From contig CAJOHW010000007.1 of NCBI GenBank assembly GCA_905234565.1, positions 1 through 42,559 on the forward strand: a stretch of DNA of 42,559 nucleotides, read 5' to 3'. The position numbers and the translations under genes were made by a program. Source of the stretch: an uncultured Oscillibacter sp. (GTDB taxonomy: Bacteria > Bacillota > Clostridia > Oscillospirales > Oscillospiraceae). The notes beneath the pieces are model-generated. The model made no database searches. It was not told where the DNA came from and worked only from the letters and a program-made list of their open reading frames with translations. This document shows, one piece after another, positions 16,758 through 25,439 of this stretch (positions within the stretch are counted from its first letter, which is position 1; each line of letters begins with the position of its first letter).

Positions 16758-17123
16758 ATGATCCGGGAGACGGTGTGGTCCCTTTTGGGGATGTTCCTGG
16801 TGGTGGTGGTGATTCTGGCCCTGGCCTGGGCCGCCACCCGGTATCTGGGGGCTTTGAGCCTTCCGGCCACGGGGATGGGCGGTCCGGAGGAGTTCCGGAT
16901 CCTGGCCCAGATGGCCGTGGGGCGGAACGAGCGGCTGCTGCTGGTGCGCTTGGGAGAGGAGTGCTGTCTCCTGGGCGTGACGGAGGACCGGATCACGCTG
17001 CTGCGGCAGTGGACCGGAGAAGAGGCCCAGAGATGGATGCGCCTGACCCGGAAGGACCCGCCGCCGGATTTCCTGTCGGTGCTGAAAAGCATCCGGGAGA
17101 AGCCTGACAAGCGGGGCCGGTGA
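16758..17123 (+). CDS. fliO: Flagellar biosynthesis protein FliO (FliZ)
   Basis: FliO helps assemble the FliP export-gate complex in the membrane. The 121-residue product has one N-terminal membrane helix (WSLLGMFLVVVVILALAWAA, residues 7-26). A cytoplasmic domain follows with the FliO pattern 'l.v...v.v...r.l.lv..g...lLg.t...i.ll' (ILAQMAVGRNERLLLVRLGE, then ECCLLGVTEDRITLL). ATG 16758 follows AAGGGCGGGGGA. It sits between cheY and fliP as expected. Confidence 0.88.
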   Translation: MIRETVWSLLGMFLVVVVILALAWAATRYLGALSLPATGMGGPEEFRILAQMAVGRNERLLLVRLGEECCLLGVTEDRITLLRQWTGEEAQRWMRLTRKDPPPDFLSVLKSIREKPDKRGR

Positions 17124-17230
17124 TTTTTCGCCGGGACGGAACGCCGGGAATTTGGAAGTTTGGATGATTTTGCGCGTTATGGTATGGATTTTGTGTGGGA
17201 CTGTGTGTGAGATGTTGAGCGAGGTTTTGC

Positions 17231-17905
17231 ATGGCGGACGGCATTATTAATATCAACGGCGACGGCGTCCAGACCCTGGAAGTCATCTTCCTCATGGCGC
17301 TTTTGACGCTTTTGCCCTCCGCCGTGATCCTCATGACCTCCTTTACCCGGTACGTGATCGCCCTGTCCTTTCTGCGCACGGCCATGGGCACCCAGCAGAC
17401 CCCGCCCAATATGGTGCTGGTGGGGCTGGCGCTGTTCCTGACCCTCTTTACCATGGGACCGGTGTTCCAGGCCGTCAACGAGGAGGCCTACCAGCCCTAT
17501 GTGGACCAGGAGATCACCCAGGAGGAGTTTTTTGAGCGGGCCCAGGGGCCGTTGAAGAGTTTTATGCTGCAAAACACGGAGGGATCCTCCCTGCGGATGT
17601 TCTGCGAAATGGCGGGCATTGAGTCTCCGGTGAATCTGGAGGAGGGACTGGCCCTGCCGTTGCGGGTGGTGGTGCCGTCCTTTGCCACCAGCGAACTGAA
17701 ACGGGCCTTTCAGATCGGGCTGTACCTGTATCTGCCGTTTCTCATGATGGACGTGATCGTCTCCACCACCCTGATGTCCATGGGCATGATGATGCTGCCT
17801 CCGGCTATGATCTCCACGCCCTTCAAACTGCTGCTGTTCATCAGCTTAGACGGCTGGGAACTGCTGTTTTCCACCCTGGTCCAAGGCTACCAGTGGGTGC
17901 GGTGA
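17231..17905 (+). CDS. fliP: Flagellar export-gate protein FliP
   Basis: FliP is the main subunit of the type III export-gate pore. The 224-residue product shows the family signatures ILMTSFTRYVIALSFLRTAM, then GTQQTPPNMVLVGLALFLT, and, late, FQIGLYLYLPFLMMDVIVST and LPPAMISTPFKLLLFISLDGW. The N-terminus is short, lacking the cleaved signal peptide of many FliPs. An in-frame TGA at 17216 rules out a longer start, so ATG 17231 is secure despite a weak Shine-Dalgarno (GAGCGAGG). It is followed by fliQ. Confidence 0.95.
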   Translation: MADGIININGDGVQTLEVIFLMALLTLLPSAVILMTSFTRYVIALSFLRTAMGTQQTPPNMVLVGLALFLTLFTMGPVFQAVNEEAYQPYVDQEITQEEFFERAQGPLKSFMLQNTEGSSLRMFCEMAGIESPVNLEEGLALPLRVVVPSFATSELKRAFQIGLYLYLPFLMMDVIVSTTLMSMGMMMLPPAMISTPFKLLLFISLDGWELLFSTLVQGYQWVR

Positions 17906-17921
17906 GGGGAGGAGAAACGCT

Positions 17922-18179
17922 GTGAATGCAGGTGAGCTTTCCGGCATCTTCCAGGATGCCATCGGCGTGGTGATCCGGCTGGGTATGCCGATCCTGCTGC
18001 TGTGTATGATTGTGGGCGTGGTGGTGGCCATTTTGCAGGCCGTCACCCAGATCCACGAGCAGTCCATCGCCTTTGTGCTGAAACTGCTGGTGGTCATCCT
18101 CTTTATGACCCTGGGGGGCGGATGGATGCTGCGGACCCTCCAGGAGTTCGCCCTGAAAATGTTCGAGAGAATGGTATAG
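17922..18179 (+). CDS. fliQ: Flagellar export-gate protein FliQ
   Basis: FliQ is a two-helix membrane subunit of the export gate. The 85-residue product has the expected length and hydrophobic hairpin (helices about 17-37 and 50-70), with the conserved AVTQIHEQSIAFVLKL segment between them. GTG 17922 follows GGGGAGGAGAAACGCT. It is 16 bp after fliP and 3 bp before fliR. Confidence 0.94.
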   Translation: MNAGELSGIFQDAIGVVIRLGMPILLLCMIVGVVVAILQAVTQIHEQSIAFVLKLLVVILFMTLGGGWMLRTLQEFALKMFERMV

Positions 18180-18182
18180 CCC

Positions 18183-18953
18183 ATGTTCAACTGGAGTGCC
18201 CTGACCCTGTTTCTCTATATCGCCATGCGTATGGCGGGCTTTCTCATGATGAACCCGCTGTTCGGACGCCAGGGAGTGCCCAACCTGTTTCTGGGGGGAT
18301 TCATTGGTTTTATGACCCTGACGGCCTACTCCGCCTATGAGGGCACCGTGGCGGTGCCGGGGACGCTGTTGGAACTGGCCGTCCGGCTGCTGCGGGAACT
18401 GGGACTGGGCTTCGTCCTGAGCATGGTGATCCGGTTCTTCCTGTATCTTACGGAGGAGGCGGGACAGATCGTGGACACCCAGATGGGCCTGGGCATGGCC
18501 CGGACCTACGATCCCACTTCCCGTTCCAACGCCACGCCTACGGCCAACATCCTGAATATGCTGATGATTCTCCTGTTCTTCACCGCCAACGGCCACGTGA
18601 CGCTGCTGCGCATGATGCTGACCTCCGGAGAGGTGGTGCCCTTTGGGGAGGCGTCTTTGGGAGATCTGGCGGTGAACCGGGGGGTGGAACTGTTCGCGGA
18701 GTGCTGTCTGCTGGCGCTGAAACTGTGCCTGCCCATTCTGGGGGCGGAGCTTCTGGGACAGATCGGCATGGGAGTGCTGATGAAGGTGATTCCCCAGATC
18801 AACGTGTTTGCCATTAATATTGAACTGAAAGTCATTGTGGGGCTGTTTATGCTCCTGATGCTCATGAGCCCCATGAGCCGCTTCCTGTTGGAGACGGAAT
18901 CCCTGATGCTGGGGGCCCTGCGGGACCTGCTGGCCCTGTGCGCCCCGGGGTGA
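18183..18953 (+). CDS. fliR: Flagellar export-gate protein FliR
   Basis: FliR completes the FliPQR pore. The 256-residue, strongly hydrophobic product has about six membrane segments. Conserved features include RMAGFLMMNPLFGRQGVPN near the N-terminus, the ELGLGFVLSMVIRFFLY segment, and AGQIVDTQMGLGMARTYDP. The C-terminal helices end in LLMLMSPMSRFLLETES. ATG 18183 comes directly after the fliQ stop, with GAGAGAATGG as a weak Shine-Dalgarno, suggesting coupling to fliQ. Confidence 0.94.
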   Translation: MFNWSALTLFLYIAMRMAGFLMMNPLFGRQGVPNLFLGGFIGFMTLTAYSAYEGTVAVPGTLLELAVRLLRELGLGFVLSMVIRFFLYLTEEAGQIVDTQMGLGMARTYDPTSRSNATPTANILNMLMILLFFTANGHVTLLRMMLTSGEVVPFGEASLGDLAVNRGVELFAECCLLALKLCLPILGAELLGQIGMGVLMKVIPQINVFAINIELKVIVGLFMLLMLMSPMSRFLLETESLMLGALRDLLALCAPG

Positions 18954-19007
18954 GGGGGACGATAGAAACCGTACTGCCTGTTTCCATTGGCCGGGAGGTG
19001 GGGAACC

Positions 19008-20084
19008 GTGGCCGATGATTCCAAAACCGAAAAAGCGACACCAAAAAAGCGAAGAGACGAACGGAAACGGGGCCACATCGCCATGAGCAACGACGTGGTG
19101 ACGGTGGCGTCCCTGCTGGGCAGTATCATGATGCTGCGCTTCACCCTGCCGGGAGCGGCGGAGCGGGTGGGGGAGTTTATGGCTTTCTGTCTGCGTACGG
19201 GAGGCAAAGGGGTGGTCTTGCCCCGGGAGATGATCTTCCAGTGCATCGCCCTGACGGCCCGGATTGCGGGGCCTTTCTTAGCGGCGGCCATTCTGCTGTC
19301 GGTCATCGCCACCATGGCCCAGACCCAGATGCTGGTGACCACGGAGCCCCTGAAACCCAAGTTCAGCAAGCTCAATCCCATTTCCGGGTTCCAGCGGCTG
19401 TTCTCCCTGCACAGCTTAGTGGAAGCTCTGAAAAATATTCTGAAAGTCATGATCCTGCTCTATTTCATCTACCGGAGCCTGCGGACCATGATGGGCGTGA
19501 CGGAGCGCTACCTGTACGCGGACCTGGGCGGGGCCTGTTCCCACCTGTTCGACTCCATTATCGCCATGCTCATCCGGATTGCCGCCGCCTTTCTGGTGAT
19601 CTCCGCCGTGGACTTCTTCTACCAGCACTGGGACTTTGAGCGGCAGATGCGGATGTCCAAGGAGGAGATTAAGGAGGAGTACAAGCAGACCGAAGGCAAC
19701 CCCCAGATCAAAGGCCGGATCAAGGAATTGCAGCGGCGTATGGCCCGCCAGCGCATGATGCAGCAGGTGCCCCGGTCCGACGTGGTGGTCCGGAACCCCA
19801 CCCACGTGGCAGTGGCCCTGCGGTACCACCCGGAGGAGGACGCGGCCCCCATTGTCCTGGCCATGGGGCAGGACAGCTTAGCCGCCCGGATCGTGGCCGT
19901 GGCGGAGGAACACGGCATTCTGGTCATGGAGGACCCGCCCCTGGCCCGGGCGCTGTACGCGGAGGGGGAATTGAACCGGCCTATCCCTCAGGATCTCTAT
20001 GAGGCTGTGGCGGAGGTCATGGTGTACCTGTACCGCCTGGGCCGGATCCACACCTCTATGGAGGAACCCATAGAGGAATCCTAA
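19008..20084 (+). CDS. flhB: Flagellar export switch protein FlhB
   Basis: FlhB controls substrate switching in export and cleaves itself at an NPTH loop. The 358-residue product has a basic N-terminus (SKTEKATPKKRRDERKRGH), four membrane segments, and the cytoplasmic domain with N263-P264-T265-H266 in VVVRNPTHVAVALRYHPEED, the autocleavage site. GTG 19008 is chosen over TTG 18987 because GGGAGGTGGGG precedes it and the protein then begins MADDSKTEKAT, typical of the family. Confidence 0.95.
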   Translation: MADDSKTEKATPKKRRDERKRGHIAMSNDVVTVASLLGSIMMLRFTLPGAAERVGEFMAFCLRTGGKGVVLPREMIFQCIALTARIAGPFLAAAILLSVIATMAQTQMLVTTEPLKPKFSKLNPISGFQRLFSLHSLVEALKNILKVMILLYFIYRSLRTMMGVTERYLYADLGGACSHLFDSIIAMLIRIAAAFLVISAVDFFYQHWDFERQMRMSKEEIKEEYKQTEGNPQIKGRIKELQRRMARQRMMQQVPRSDVVVRNPTHVAVALRYHPEEDAAPIVLAMGQDSLAARIVAVAEEHGILVMEDPPLARALYAEGELNRPIPQDLYEAVAEVMVYLYRLGRIHTSMEEPIEES

Positions 20085-20162
20085 AAGACTCGCTTGAAAT
20101 TCGACAATTTTTGACGGATTTCCGGGAGAACCGCGGAATTTCGTTTGGAGATAAATGGAAGG

Positions 20163-20190
20163 GCTTTCCCGCGGCTGTGCGGGAGAGCGG
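20163..20190. other. Small hairpin in the flhA leader
   Basis: GCTTTCCCGC and GCGGGAGAGC, separated by a short loop, form a roughly 10-bp stem with one G-U pair. It lies in the 126-bp gap between flhB and flhA. No T tract follows, so it is not a terminator; it may affect flhA translation. Confidence 0.4.
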
Positions 20191-20210
20191 AGTTCTGTGA
20201 GGGACGGCAC

Positions 20211-22310
20211 ATGAAACGACTGATACAAAATTACGCGGTCACGCTGTTTGTAGTGGTGGTCGTCCTGTTCTTAATCATCCCCATTCCGCCCCAGCTGCTG
20301 GACATCCTGCTGGTGATGAACCTGTCTCTGTCCGTGATCATCCTGGTCATCACCATGAACATCTCCGAGGCCTTGGAGTTCTCCATCTTCCCCTCGCTTT
20401 TGCTCATCACCACCCTGTTCCGGCTGGGCATGAACGTGTCCTCCACCCGGCTGATTTTGTCCCGGGGGGGCTACGCCGGAGAGGTCATCGCGGCCTTCAG
20501 CCAGCTTATCACCGCCGGCAACGTGGTCATCGGCTTCATCATCTTCATCATCATCGTCCTGGTGCAGCTCATCGTCATCACCAAGGGCGCGGAGCGGGTC
20601 AGTGAGGTGGCCGCCCGGTTCACCCTGGACGCCATGCCCGGCAAACAGATGGCCATTGACGCGGACTTGAACACCGGCATCATCGACGAGCGGGAGGCCC
20701 GGGAGCGGCGGAACAAGATCCAGCGGGAGTCCGACTTCTACGGCGCTATGGACGGCGCCACGAAGATCGTCAAGGGTGACTCCACCATGTCCATCATCCT
20801 GACCCTGGTGAATCTGGTGGGCGGGTTTATCATCGGCATGGTCCAGGGCGGCATGGATTTCTCCACCGCCTTGTCGGTCTATTCCCAGGCCACCGTGGGC
20901 GACGGCCTGGTGTCCCAGCTGCCCGCCCTGATGATCTCCACCGCTACGGGCATGATCGTCACCCGGTCCGTGTCCGAGGGCAGTCTGGGTGAGGACGTGC
21001 GCAGCCAGTTCCTGGCCCAGCCCACCGCCATTATGGTGGCCGGAGGCGCCATGCTCTTTCTGGCCGCCCTGCCCAGTACCCCCCACTTTGCCCTGGCCCT
21101 GGTGGGCGCGGCCCTGATTATCGCCGGAGCCTTTTTGCTGCGGAGGATGCGCCAGAGCGAAGTCGTGGCCGCGGAGGAGGCCGCGGCGGAGACCGCCCCG
21201 GAGGAAGCCCCTTCCGCCTCCGATTACTACAAGGATATCAGCAACGTCTACTCCCTGCTGACGGTGGAGCCCATTGAAATGGAAGTGGGTTACAGCCTGA
21301 TCCCCCTGGTGGACGAGCAAAGCGGCGGCAAGCTCATCAACCGGATCATCATCTTCCGCCGGCAGTATGCCCAGGAAATGGGCTTTGTGGTCCCCACGGT
21401 CCGCCTCCACGACGGGTCTATGCTGGGCACCAACCAGTACATCATCTTTATCAAGGGCGAGGAGGTGGCCCGGGGAGAGATCCTCATGGACTACTATCTG
21501 GCCCTGGAACCCTCCAATCCCGTGAAGGAGATCGACGGCATTGAGACCGTGGAGCCGGCCTATGGCATTCCCTCCCGGTGGATCCTGCCGGAGAACAAGG
21601 AGATGGCGGAGATCTACGGCTATACGGTCATCGATCCCCTGTCCGTCATGCTGACCCACCTGTCGGAGACCATCCGGCACCACGCCCATGAGCTCCTGGG
21701 CCGCAGCGAGACCATCCAGCTGGTGGAGAACCTGAAAAAGAGCTCTCCGGAACTGGTGGACGAGGTGTGCCCCGCCGTGGTGTCCTACGGGCTGCTGGAA
21801 AAAATCTTACGGAACCTTCTTATGGAGGGGGTGCCCATCCGGGATTTGGGCACGATTTTGGAGACCCTGACGGACTCCCTGGGGAACACCCGGGATCCGG
21901 ATCTTCTGACGGAGAGCGTCCGGGGCGCTTTGAACCGCACCATCACCCGCCGGTTCTGCGAGAACGGGCAGCTGCGGGCCATCACCCTGGACGGCGAGGT
22001 GGAGCGGCGGATCGTGGCGTCCCTGACCCGGAACGAGCAGGGCATCTACCTTGCCATGGGTCCGGAGCTGATCCAGCCGGTGATCTCCCAGCTGTCGGAG
22101 AACATCAAGAAATTCCAGGAACTGGGCCAGTCGCCGGTGCTGCTGACCAGCCAGGTCATCCGGGTGTATTTGAGCCGGCTGCTCTCCCAGTACTTCCCCA
22201 ACCTCTATGTGCTCTCGTTTAATGAGATTGTGGGTACGATTCAGATTCAGTCCATTGGCAACATCACCATGCAGCAGGCGGCGGATGAGAAGAGGACAGT
22301 GGGAGCATGA
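20211..22310 (+). CDS. flhA: Flagellar export-gate protein FlhA
   Basis: FlhA is the large export-gate protein that forms a nonameric cytoplasmic ring docking substrates and chaperones. The 699-residue product has the N-terminal membrane domain (about residues 1-320). It contains the FHIPEP-family segment FPSLLLITTLFRLGMNVSST and the DAMPGKQMAIDADLNTGIID loop, then a C-terminal cytoplasmic domain. ATG 20211 gives the natural start MKRLIQNYAVT, with GAGGGACGG upstream; the in-frame ATG 20145 has no good ribosome site. The stop overlaps fliA as ATGA. Confidence 0.95.
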   Translation: MKRLIQNYAVTLFVVVVVLFLIIPIPPQLLDILLVMNLSLSVIILVITMNISEALEFSIFPSLLLITTLFRLGMNVSSTRLILSRGGYAGEVIAAFSQLITAGNVVIGFIIFIIIVLVQLIVITKGAERVSEVAARFTLDAMPGKQMAIDADLNTGIIDEREARERRNKIQRESDFYGAMDGATKIVKGDSTMSIILTLVNLVGGFIIGMVQGGMDFSTALSVYSQATVGDGLVSQLPALMISTATGMIVTRSVSEGSLGEDVRSQFLAQPTAIMVAGGAMLFLAALPSTPHFALALVGAALIIAGAFLLRRMRQSEVVAAEEAAAETAPEEAPSASDYYKDISNVYSLLTVEPIEMEVGYSLIPLVDEQSGGKLINRIIIFRRQYAQEMGFVVPTVRLHDGSMLGTNQYIIFIKGEEVARGEILMDYYLALEPSNPVKEIDGIETVEPAYGIPSRWILPENKEMAEIYGYTVIDPLSVMLTHLSETIRHHAHELLGRSETIQLVENLKKSSPELVDEVCPAVVSYGLLEKILRNLLMEGVPIRDLGTILETLTDSLGNTRDPDLLTESVRGALNRTITRRFCENGQLRAITLDGEVERRIVASLTRNEQGIYLAMGPELIQPVISQLSENIKKFQELGQSPVLLTSQVIRVYLSRLLSQYFPNLYVLSFNEIVGTIQIQSIGNITMQQAADEKRTVGA

Positions 22311-23068
22311 ATACCGCGTATGAAGCCATGACAACGGAAGAACTGTTCCAGGAATACCGGCGTTCGCCCAGCGAGGAGTTGAAGTGGGAGATCGTGCTGC
22401 GCTACACGAACACCATTAAGACCATCGCGCTGCAAATCCAGGGCGTCTATGCCAGCTTTGCCCAGTTGGACGACATTATCAACGAGGGCCTGATCGTGCT
22501 GGCAAAGGCGGTGGAGAAGTACGATCCCGCTATCGGGAAGTTTGAGACCTATGTGACCAAGCGGATCCGGGGTATGATCATCGATCTGGCCCGGCAGCAG
22601 GACTGGGTGCCCCGGCCCATCCGGAAGCGGGCCAAGGAGGTAGAGCGGACCAACGCGGAACTGTACAGCCAGTTGGGCCGGTTTCCTACGGAGCATGAGG
22701 TGGCCGAACACCTGCATATCACTGACGAGGAATATCAGGAGATTATGGCCAACGCCTCTGTGTACAGCGTCATCTCCTTGGAGGAGACTTTGGAGAACTA
22801 TGACCACCTGCCCAATGGCCGCCCCCAGGCCGCGGCGGACGCCCAGCCGGACCATGCCCTGGAGCGGGCGGAGACCATGGAGACTTTGGCGAAAGCCATC
22901 GGTTCCCTGCGGCAGAACGAACAGATTGTGCTGTCCCTGCACTACCAGAAGGACATGAAGATGAAGGATATCGCGGCGGTGCTGGGCGTCAGTTACGCCC
23001 GGGCCTCCCAGATCCACACCCGGGCCCTGCAAAAGCTGAAAGTGCTGCTGGCGGATGTGGAGACGTAG
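22307..23068 (+). CDS. fliA: Flagellar sigma factor FliA/SigD (sigma-28)
   Basis: This 253-residue sigma-70 family factor of the FliA/SigD/WhiG type directs late flagellar and motility genes. Region 2 reads LDDIINEGLIVLAKAVEKYD and FETYVTKRIRGMIIDLARQQ, then DWVPRPIRKRAKEVE. Region 3 (RFPTEHEVAEHLHI) and the region 4 helix-turn-helix (MKDIAAVLGVSYARASQIHTRAL) are present. It overlaps flhA by 4 bp (ATGA), so its synthesis is tied to export-gate expression. A matching promoter lies at 26979-27005. flhF and flhG, often found between flhA and fliA, are absent. Confidence 0.94.
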   Translation: MNTAYEAMTTEELFQEYRRSPSEELKWEIVLRYTNTIKTIALQIQGVYASFAQLDDIINEGLIVLAKAVEKYDPAIGKFETYVTKRIRGMIIDLARQQDWVPRPIRKRAKEVERTNAELYSQLGRFPTEHEVAEHLHITDEEYQEIMANASVYSVISLEETLENYDHLPNGRPQAAADAQPDHALERAETMETLAKAIGSLRQNEQIVLSLHYQKDMKMKDIAAVLGVSYARASQIHTRALQKLKVLLADVET

Positions 23069-23116
23069 GCTGAGAGACGGCGCAAGACCGCGGAATACGA
23101 AAGGAGAGGAACAGCC

Positions 23117-23962
23117 GTGTTCAAAGGGTTTTACAATCTGACCTCCGGAATGCTGACCCAGGGGCGGCATTTGGACATTCTCTCCAACAACATTGCCAAC
23201 ATCCCCACCAGCGGCTTCAAGGGGGACCGGTTCACCGCCTCCACCTTCCAGGAGGTCATGTGGTCCCGGGTGGGCAACATGGTGAAACACTATGAGGACA
23301 TCGGGGAGCAGAGCTGGATCACCGCCCCCAGCCAGATGTACACGGACTTCACCCAGGGGACCCTGGACCAGACCTTCCTGCCTCTGGATTTCGCCATCAA
23401 CGGCGAAGGGTGGTTTGCCATTGAGAACCTGAACCCGGACCAGGACCTGAACCCCTATGACGATCCGGAGGCGGAGGATAATCCGGAGAATCCGGAAGAG
23501 GCGGAGAACCCGGGCAATGAGGAACGGCGGATCGAGTACACCCGCAGCGGCAGTTTTGCCCTGGACAACGAGGGCTATCTGGTGCTTCCGGGCCAGGGCT
23601 ATGTGCTGGATATCAACCGGGAGCGGATCCGGCTGGTGACGGACAAGCTCCACGACGACGGCTACGGGGGCCTGTTCACGGAGGCGGGAGGATATTTGGG
23701 CCGCATCGGGATCTTCGTCTTTGAGGACAACGAGGCCCAGTTGGAAAAGAACAACCAGGGGCTGTTTGTCAGCGAGGCGGAGCCGCAAGTGACCACCACG
23801 CCTTTGATTAACGGCTATTTGGAACGGTCCAACGTGGACTGGGTGAAGAATATGACGGAGATGATCTCCGCCCAGCGGGCCTATCAGAGCATGGCGGAAC
23901 TGACCCAGATCTATGACACCGTCATGAACCGGATCACCCAGGAAGTGGGACGGCTGTCGTAA
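23117..23962 (+). CDS. flgF: Flagellar distal rod protein, FlgF/FlgG type
   Basis: The 281-residue product is a rod/hook-family axial protein: N-terminal MFKGFYNLTSGMLTQGRHLD followed by ILSNNIANIPTSGFK, a central LDFAINGEGWFAI motif, and a C-terminal NVDWVKNMTEMISAQRAYQS helix. Residues about 108-138 form an Asn/Pro/Glu/Asp-rich insert between the core strands. As the first of two rod genes after fliA it is best called FlgF, but FlgF and FlgG (FlhO/FlhP in B. subtilis) are hard to separate by sequence. GTG 23117 follows AAAGGAGAGG. Confidence 0.85.
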   Translation: MFKGFYNLTSGMLTQGRHLDILSNNIANIPTSGFKGDRFTASTFQEVMWSRVGNMVKHYEDIGEQSWITAPSQMYTDFTQGTLDQTFLPLDFAINGEGWFAIENLNPDQDLNPYDDPEAEDNPENPEEAENPGNEERRIEYTRSGSFALDNEGYLVLPGQGYVLDINRERIRLVTDKLHDDGYGGLFTEAGGYLGRIGIFVFEDNEAQLEKNNQGLFVSEAEPQVTTTPLINGYLERSNVDWVKNMTEMISAQRAYQSMAELTQIYDTVMNRITQEVGRLS

Positions 23963-24022
23963 GAGAGGACAGAGCGTCCGGATCACCGGATCACAGAGAG
24001 TTACGCCAAGGGGGAACGCGCC

Positions 24023-24778
24023 ATGGATATGTCCTTTTACACCTGCTCCGTGGGGGCCCACCAGCAGCAGCGCCGCCTGGATATCCACGCCAACAACATC
24101 GCCAACGTGAACAACTACGGCTTCAAGGCCCGGCGGCCCAGCTTTTCCGTCCTCATGACCGGCTCTCTCCGGGGCATCAATGAGGAACTGGCCCGGGGAG
24201 CCGGGTCCCGGCTGGAATCCGCGGAGATGGACCAGGGCTCGGAGGAGTTCTGGGGCACGGAGCGGGGCTTGGACTACGCCATTGAGGGCAACGGGTTCTT
24301 TGCCCTGCTGGACCCCACCACCGGGGAGTACCGGTACACCCGGGAGGGCTCCTTTACCCTGTCCAACGTGGAGGAGGAGATCATCCCGGAGGACGACATC
24401 GTTCCCCAGCGGATCTACCGGTGGTATCTCTCCGACGGCGAGGGCCGCTACGTCCTGGGCACCGACGGCCAGCCCATTGTGGTGGAGGATCCCACAGAGG
24501 CCCACCTGGTGGGGAAACCCCTGCCCATTGGGATCTTTGACTTTATCAATTACAACGGTATGCTCAACCAGTACAACGGCATGGTGCCGGTGGCGAAAAA
24601 CGGCCAGGTGGCCCTGGGAAACAGCGGGAAACTGGTGCAGGGCTATCTGGAACTGTCTAACGTGGACTACGCTTATGAGATCACCAAGGTGGTAGAGACC
24701 CAGAGGTCTTTCCAATATATGCTGCGGATGGTGCAGACCTCCGATGAAATCACCACCACGGTCAACGGCCTGCGGTAG
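24023..24778 (+). CDS. flgG: Flagellar distal rod protein, FlgG type
   Basis: This is the second rod-family protein (251 residues). It has the ANNIANVNNYGFKARRPSFS N-terminal motif, LDYAIEGNGFFALLD in the middle and a C-terminal ELSNVDYAYEITKVVETQRSF helix of the FlgG/FlgF class. Export is through the flagellar apparatus, without a Sec signal. ATG 24023 follows AAGGGGGAACGCGCC. It is 60 bp after the first rod gene. The exact FlgF versus FlgG label for the pair could be reversed. Confidence 0.85.
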   Translation: MDMSFYTCSVGAHQQQRRLDIHANNIANVNNYGFKARRPSFSVLMTGSLRGINEELARGAGSRLESAEMDQGSEEFWGTERGLDYAIEGNGFFALLDPTTGEYRYTREGSFTLSNVEEEIIPEDDIVPQRIYRWYLSDGEGRYVLGTDGQPIVVEDPTEAHLVGKPLPIGIFDFINYNGMLNQYNGMVPVAKNGQVALGNSGKLVQGYLELSNVDYAYEITKVVETQRSFQYMLRMVQTSDEITTTVNGLR

Positions 24779-24815
24779 GGAAGCGGCAGAGAAGCGGTAA
24801 GGAAAGGGTGACATC

Positions 24816-25439
24816 ATGGAAATTAAAAATTACGACGAGCTTTCGTCCCTGGAAATCGACACGCTGCGGGAAATTGGCAGCATCGGTACCGGGAACGCGG
24901 CGGCGGCCCTGTCCCAAATGCTGGGGCGGAATGTGCGCATCACCCTGCCGGAAGTGCGCATTATGGGCTACAACGAGGCCATCGAGTGGATCGGAGGCCC
25001 GGAGGCCATTACCGCCGGAGTGCTGGTGCGCATCAGCGGCCAGCTCAACGGGATTATGCTCTCCGTCCAGTCCTTAGAATTCATCAATCTGGTGCTGGAC
25101 AGCACCCTGGAAAAGCAGATCGTCAGCTATGAGGAGCTGAAAGAACTGGAGCGCTCCGCCCTCATTGAGGTGGGCAACATCATGATCTCCACCTTCATCA
25201 ACGCCCTGTCGGGTCTGGCGGACATCACCGTGGAGCTGACGGTACCCAGCCTGTCCGTGGATATGCAGGGAGCCATTTTGGCGGTGCCTATGGCGGAGTA
25301 CGGCGGACAGACGGATTACCTGATGACCATTGGCGGGAACTTTGTGTGCGATGGACGGGAGGTCCCCTGCCGGCTTCTCCTGTCCCCGGACATCCGATCC
25401 CTGAACTTCCTTTTGAGAAAGCTGGGCGTGATGGAATGA
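24816..25439 (+). CDS. cheC: CheY-P phosphatase CheC, first active site altered
   Basis: CheC removes phosphate from CheY-P and partners with CheD. The 207-residue product has the two-fold CheC architecture. The second site is intact: S114, E118, N121, then P after 22 residues. The first has D15 and E19 but Ser at 22 (AGC at 24879-24881) where the catalytic Asn is expected; the following P45 is kept. So probably only one site works. The C-terminus overlaps cheD. ATG 24816 follows GGAAAGGGTGACATC. Confidence 0.92.
   Translation: MEIKNYDELSSLEIDTLREIGSIGTGNAAAALSQMLGRNVRITLPEVRIMGYNEAIEWIGGPEAITAGVLVRISGQLNGIMLSVQSLEFINLVLDSTLEKQIVSYEELKELERSALIEVGNIMISTFINALSGLADITVELTVPSLSVDMQGAILAVPMAEYGGQTDYLMTIGGNFVCDGREVPCRLLLSPDIRSLNFLLRKLGVME

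Noticed and set aside
22247-24817. 856-residue open frame on the minus strand
   Set aside because: It lies entirely opposite flhA end, fliA, flgF and flgG, which have clear family motifs. High GC content produces long antisense frames; composition is His/Gly/Leu-rich with no recognisable domain.
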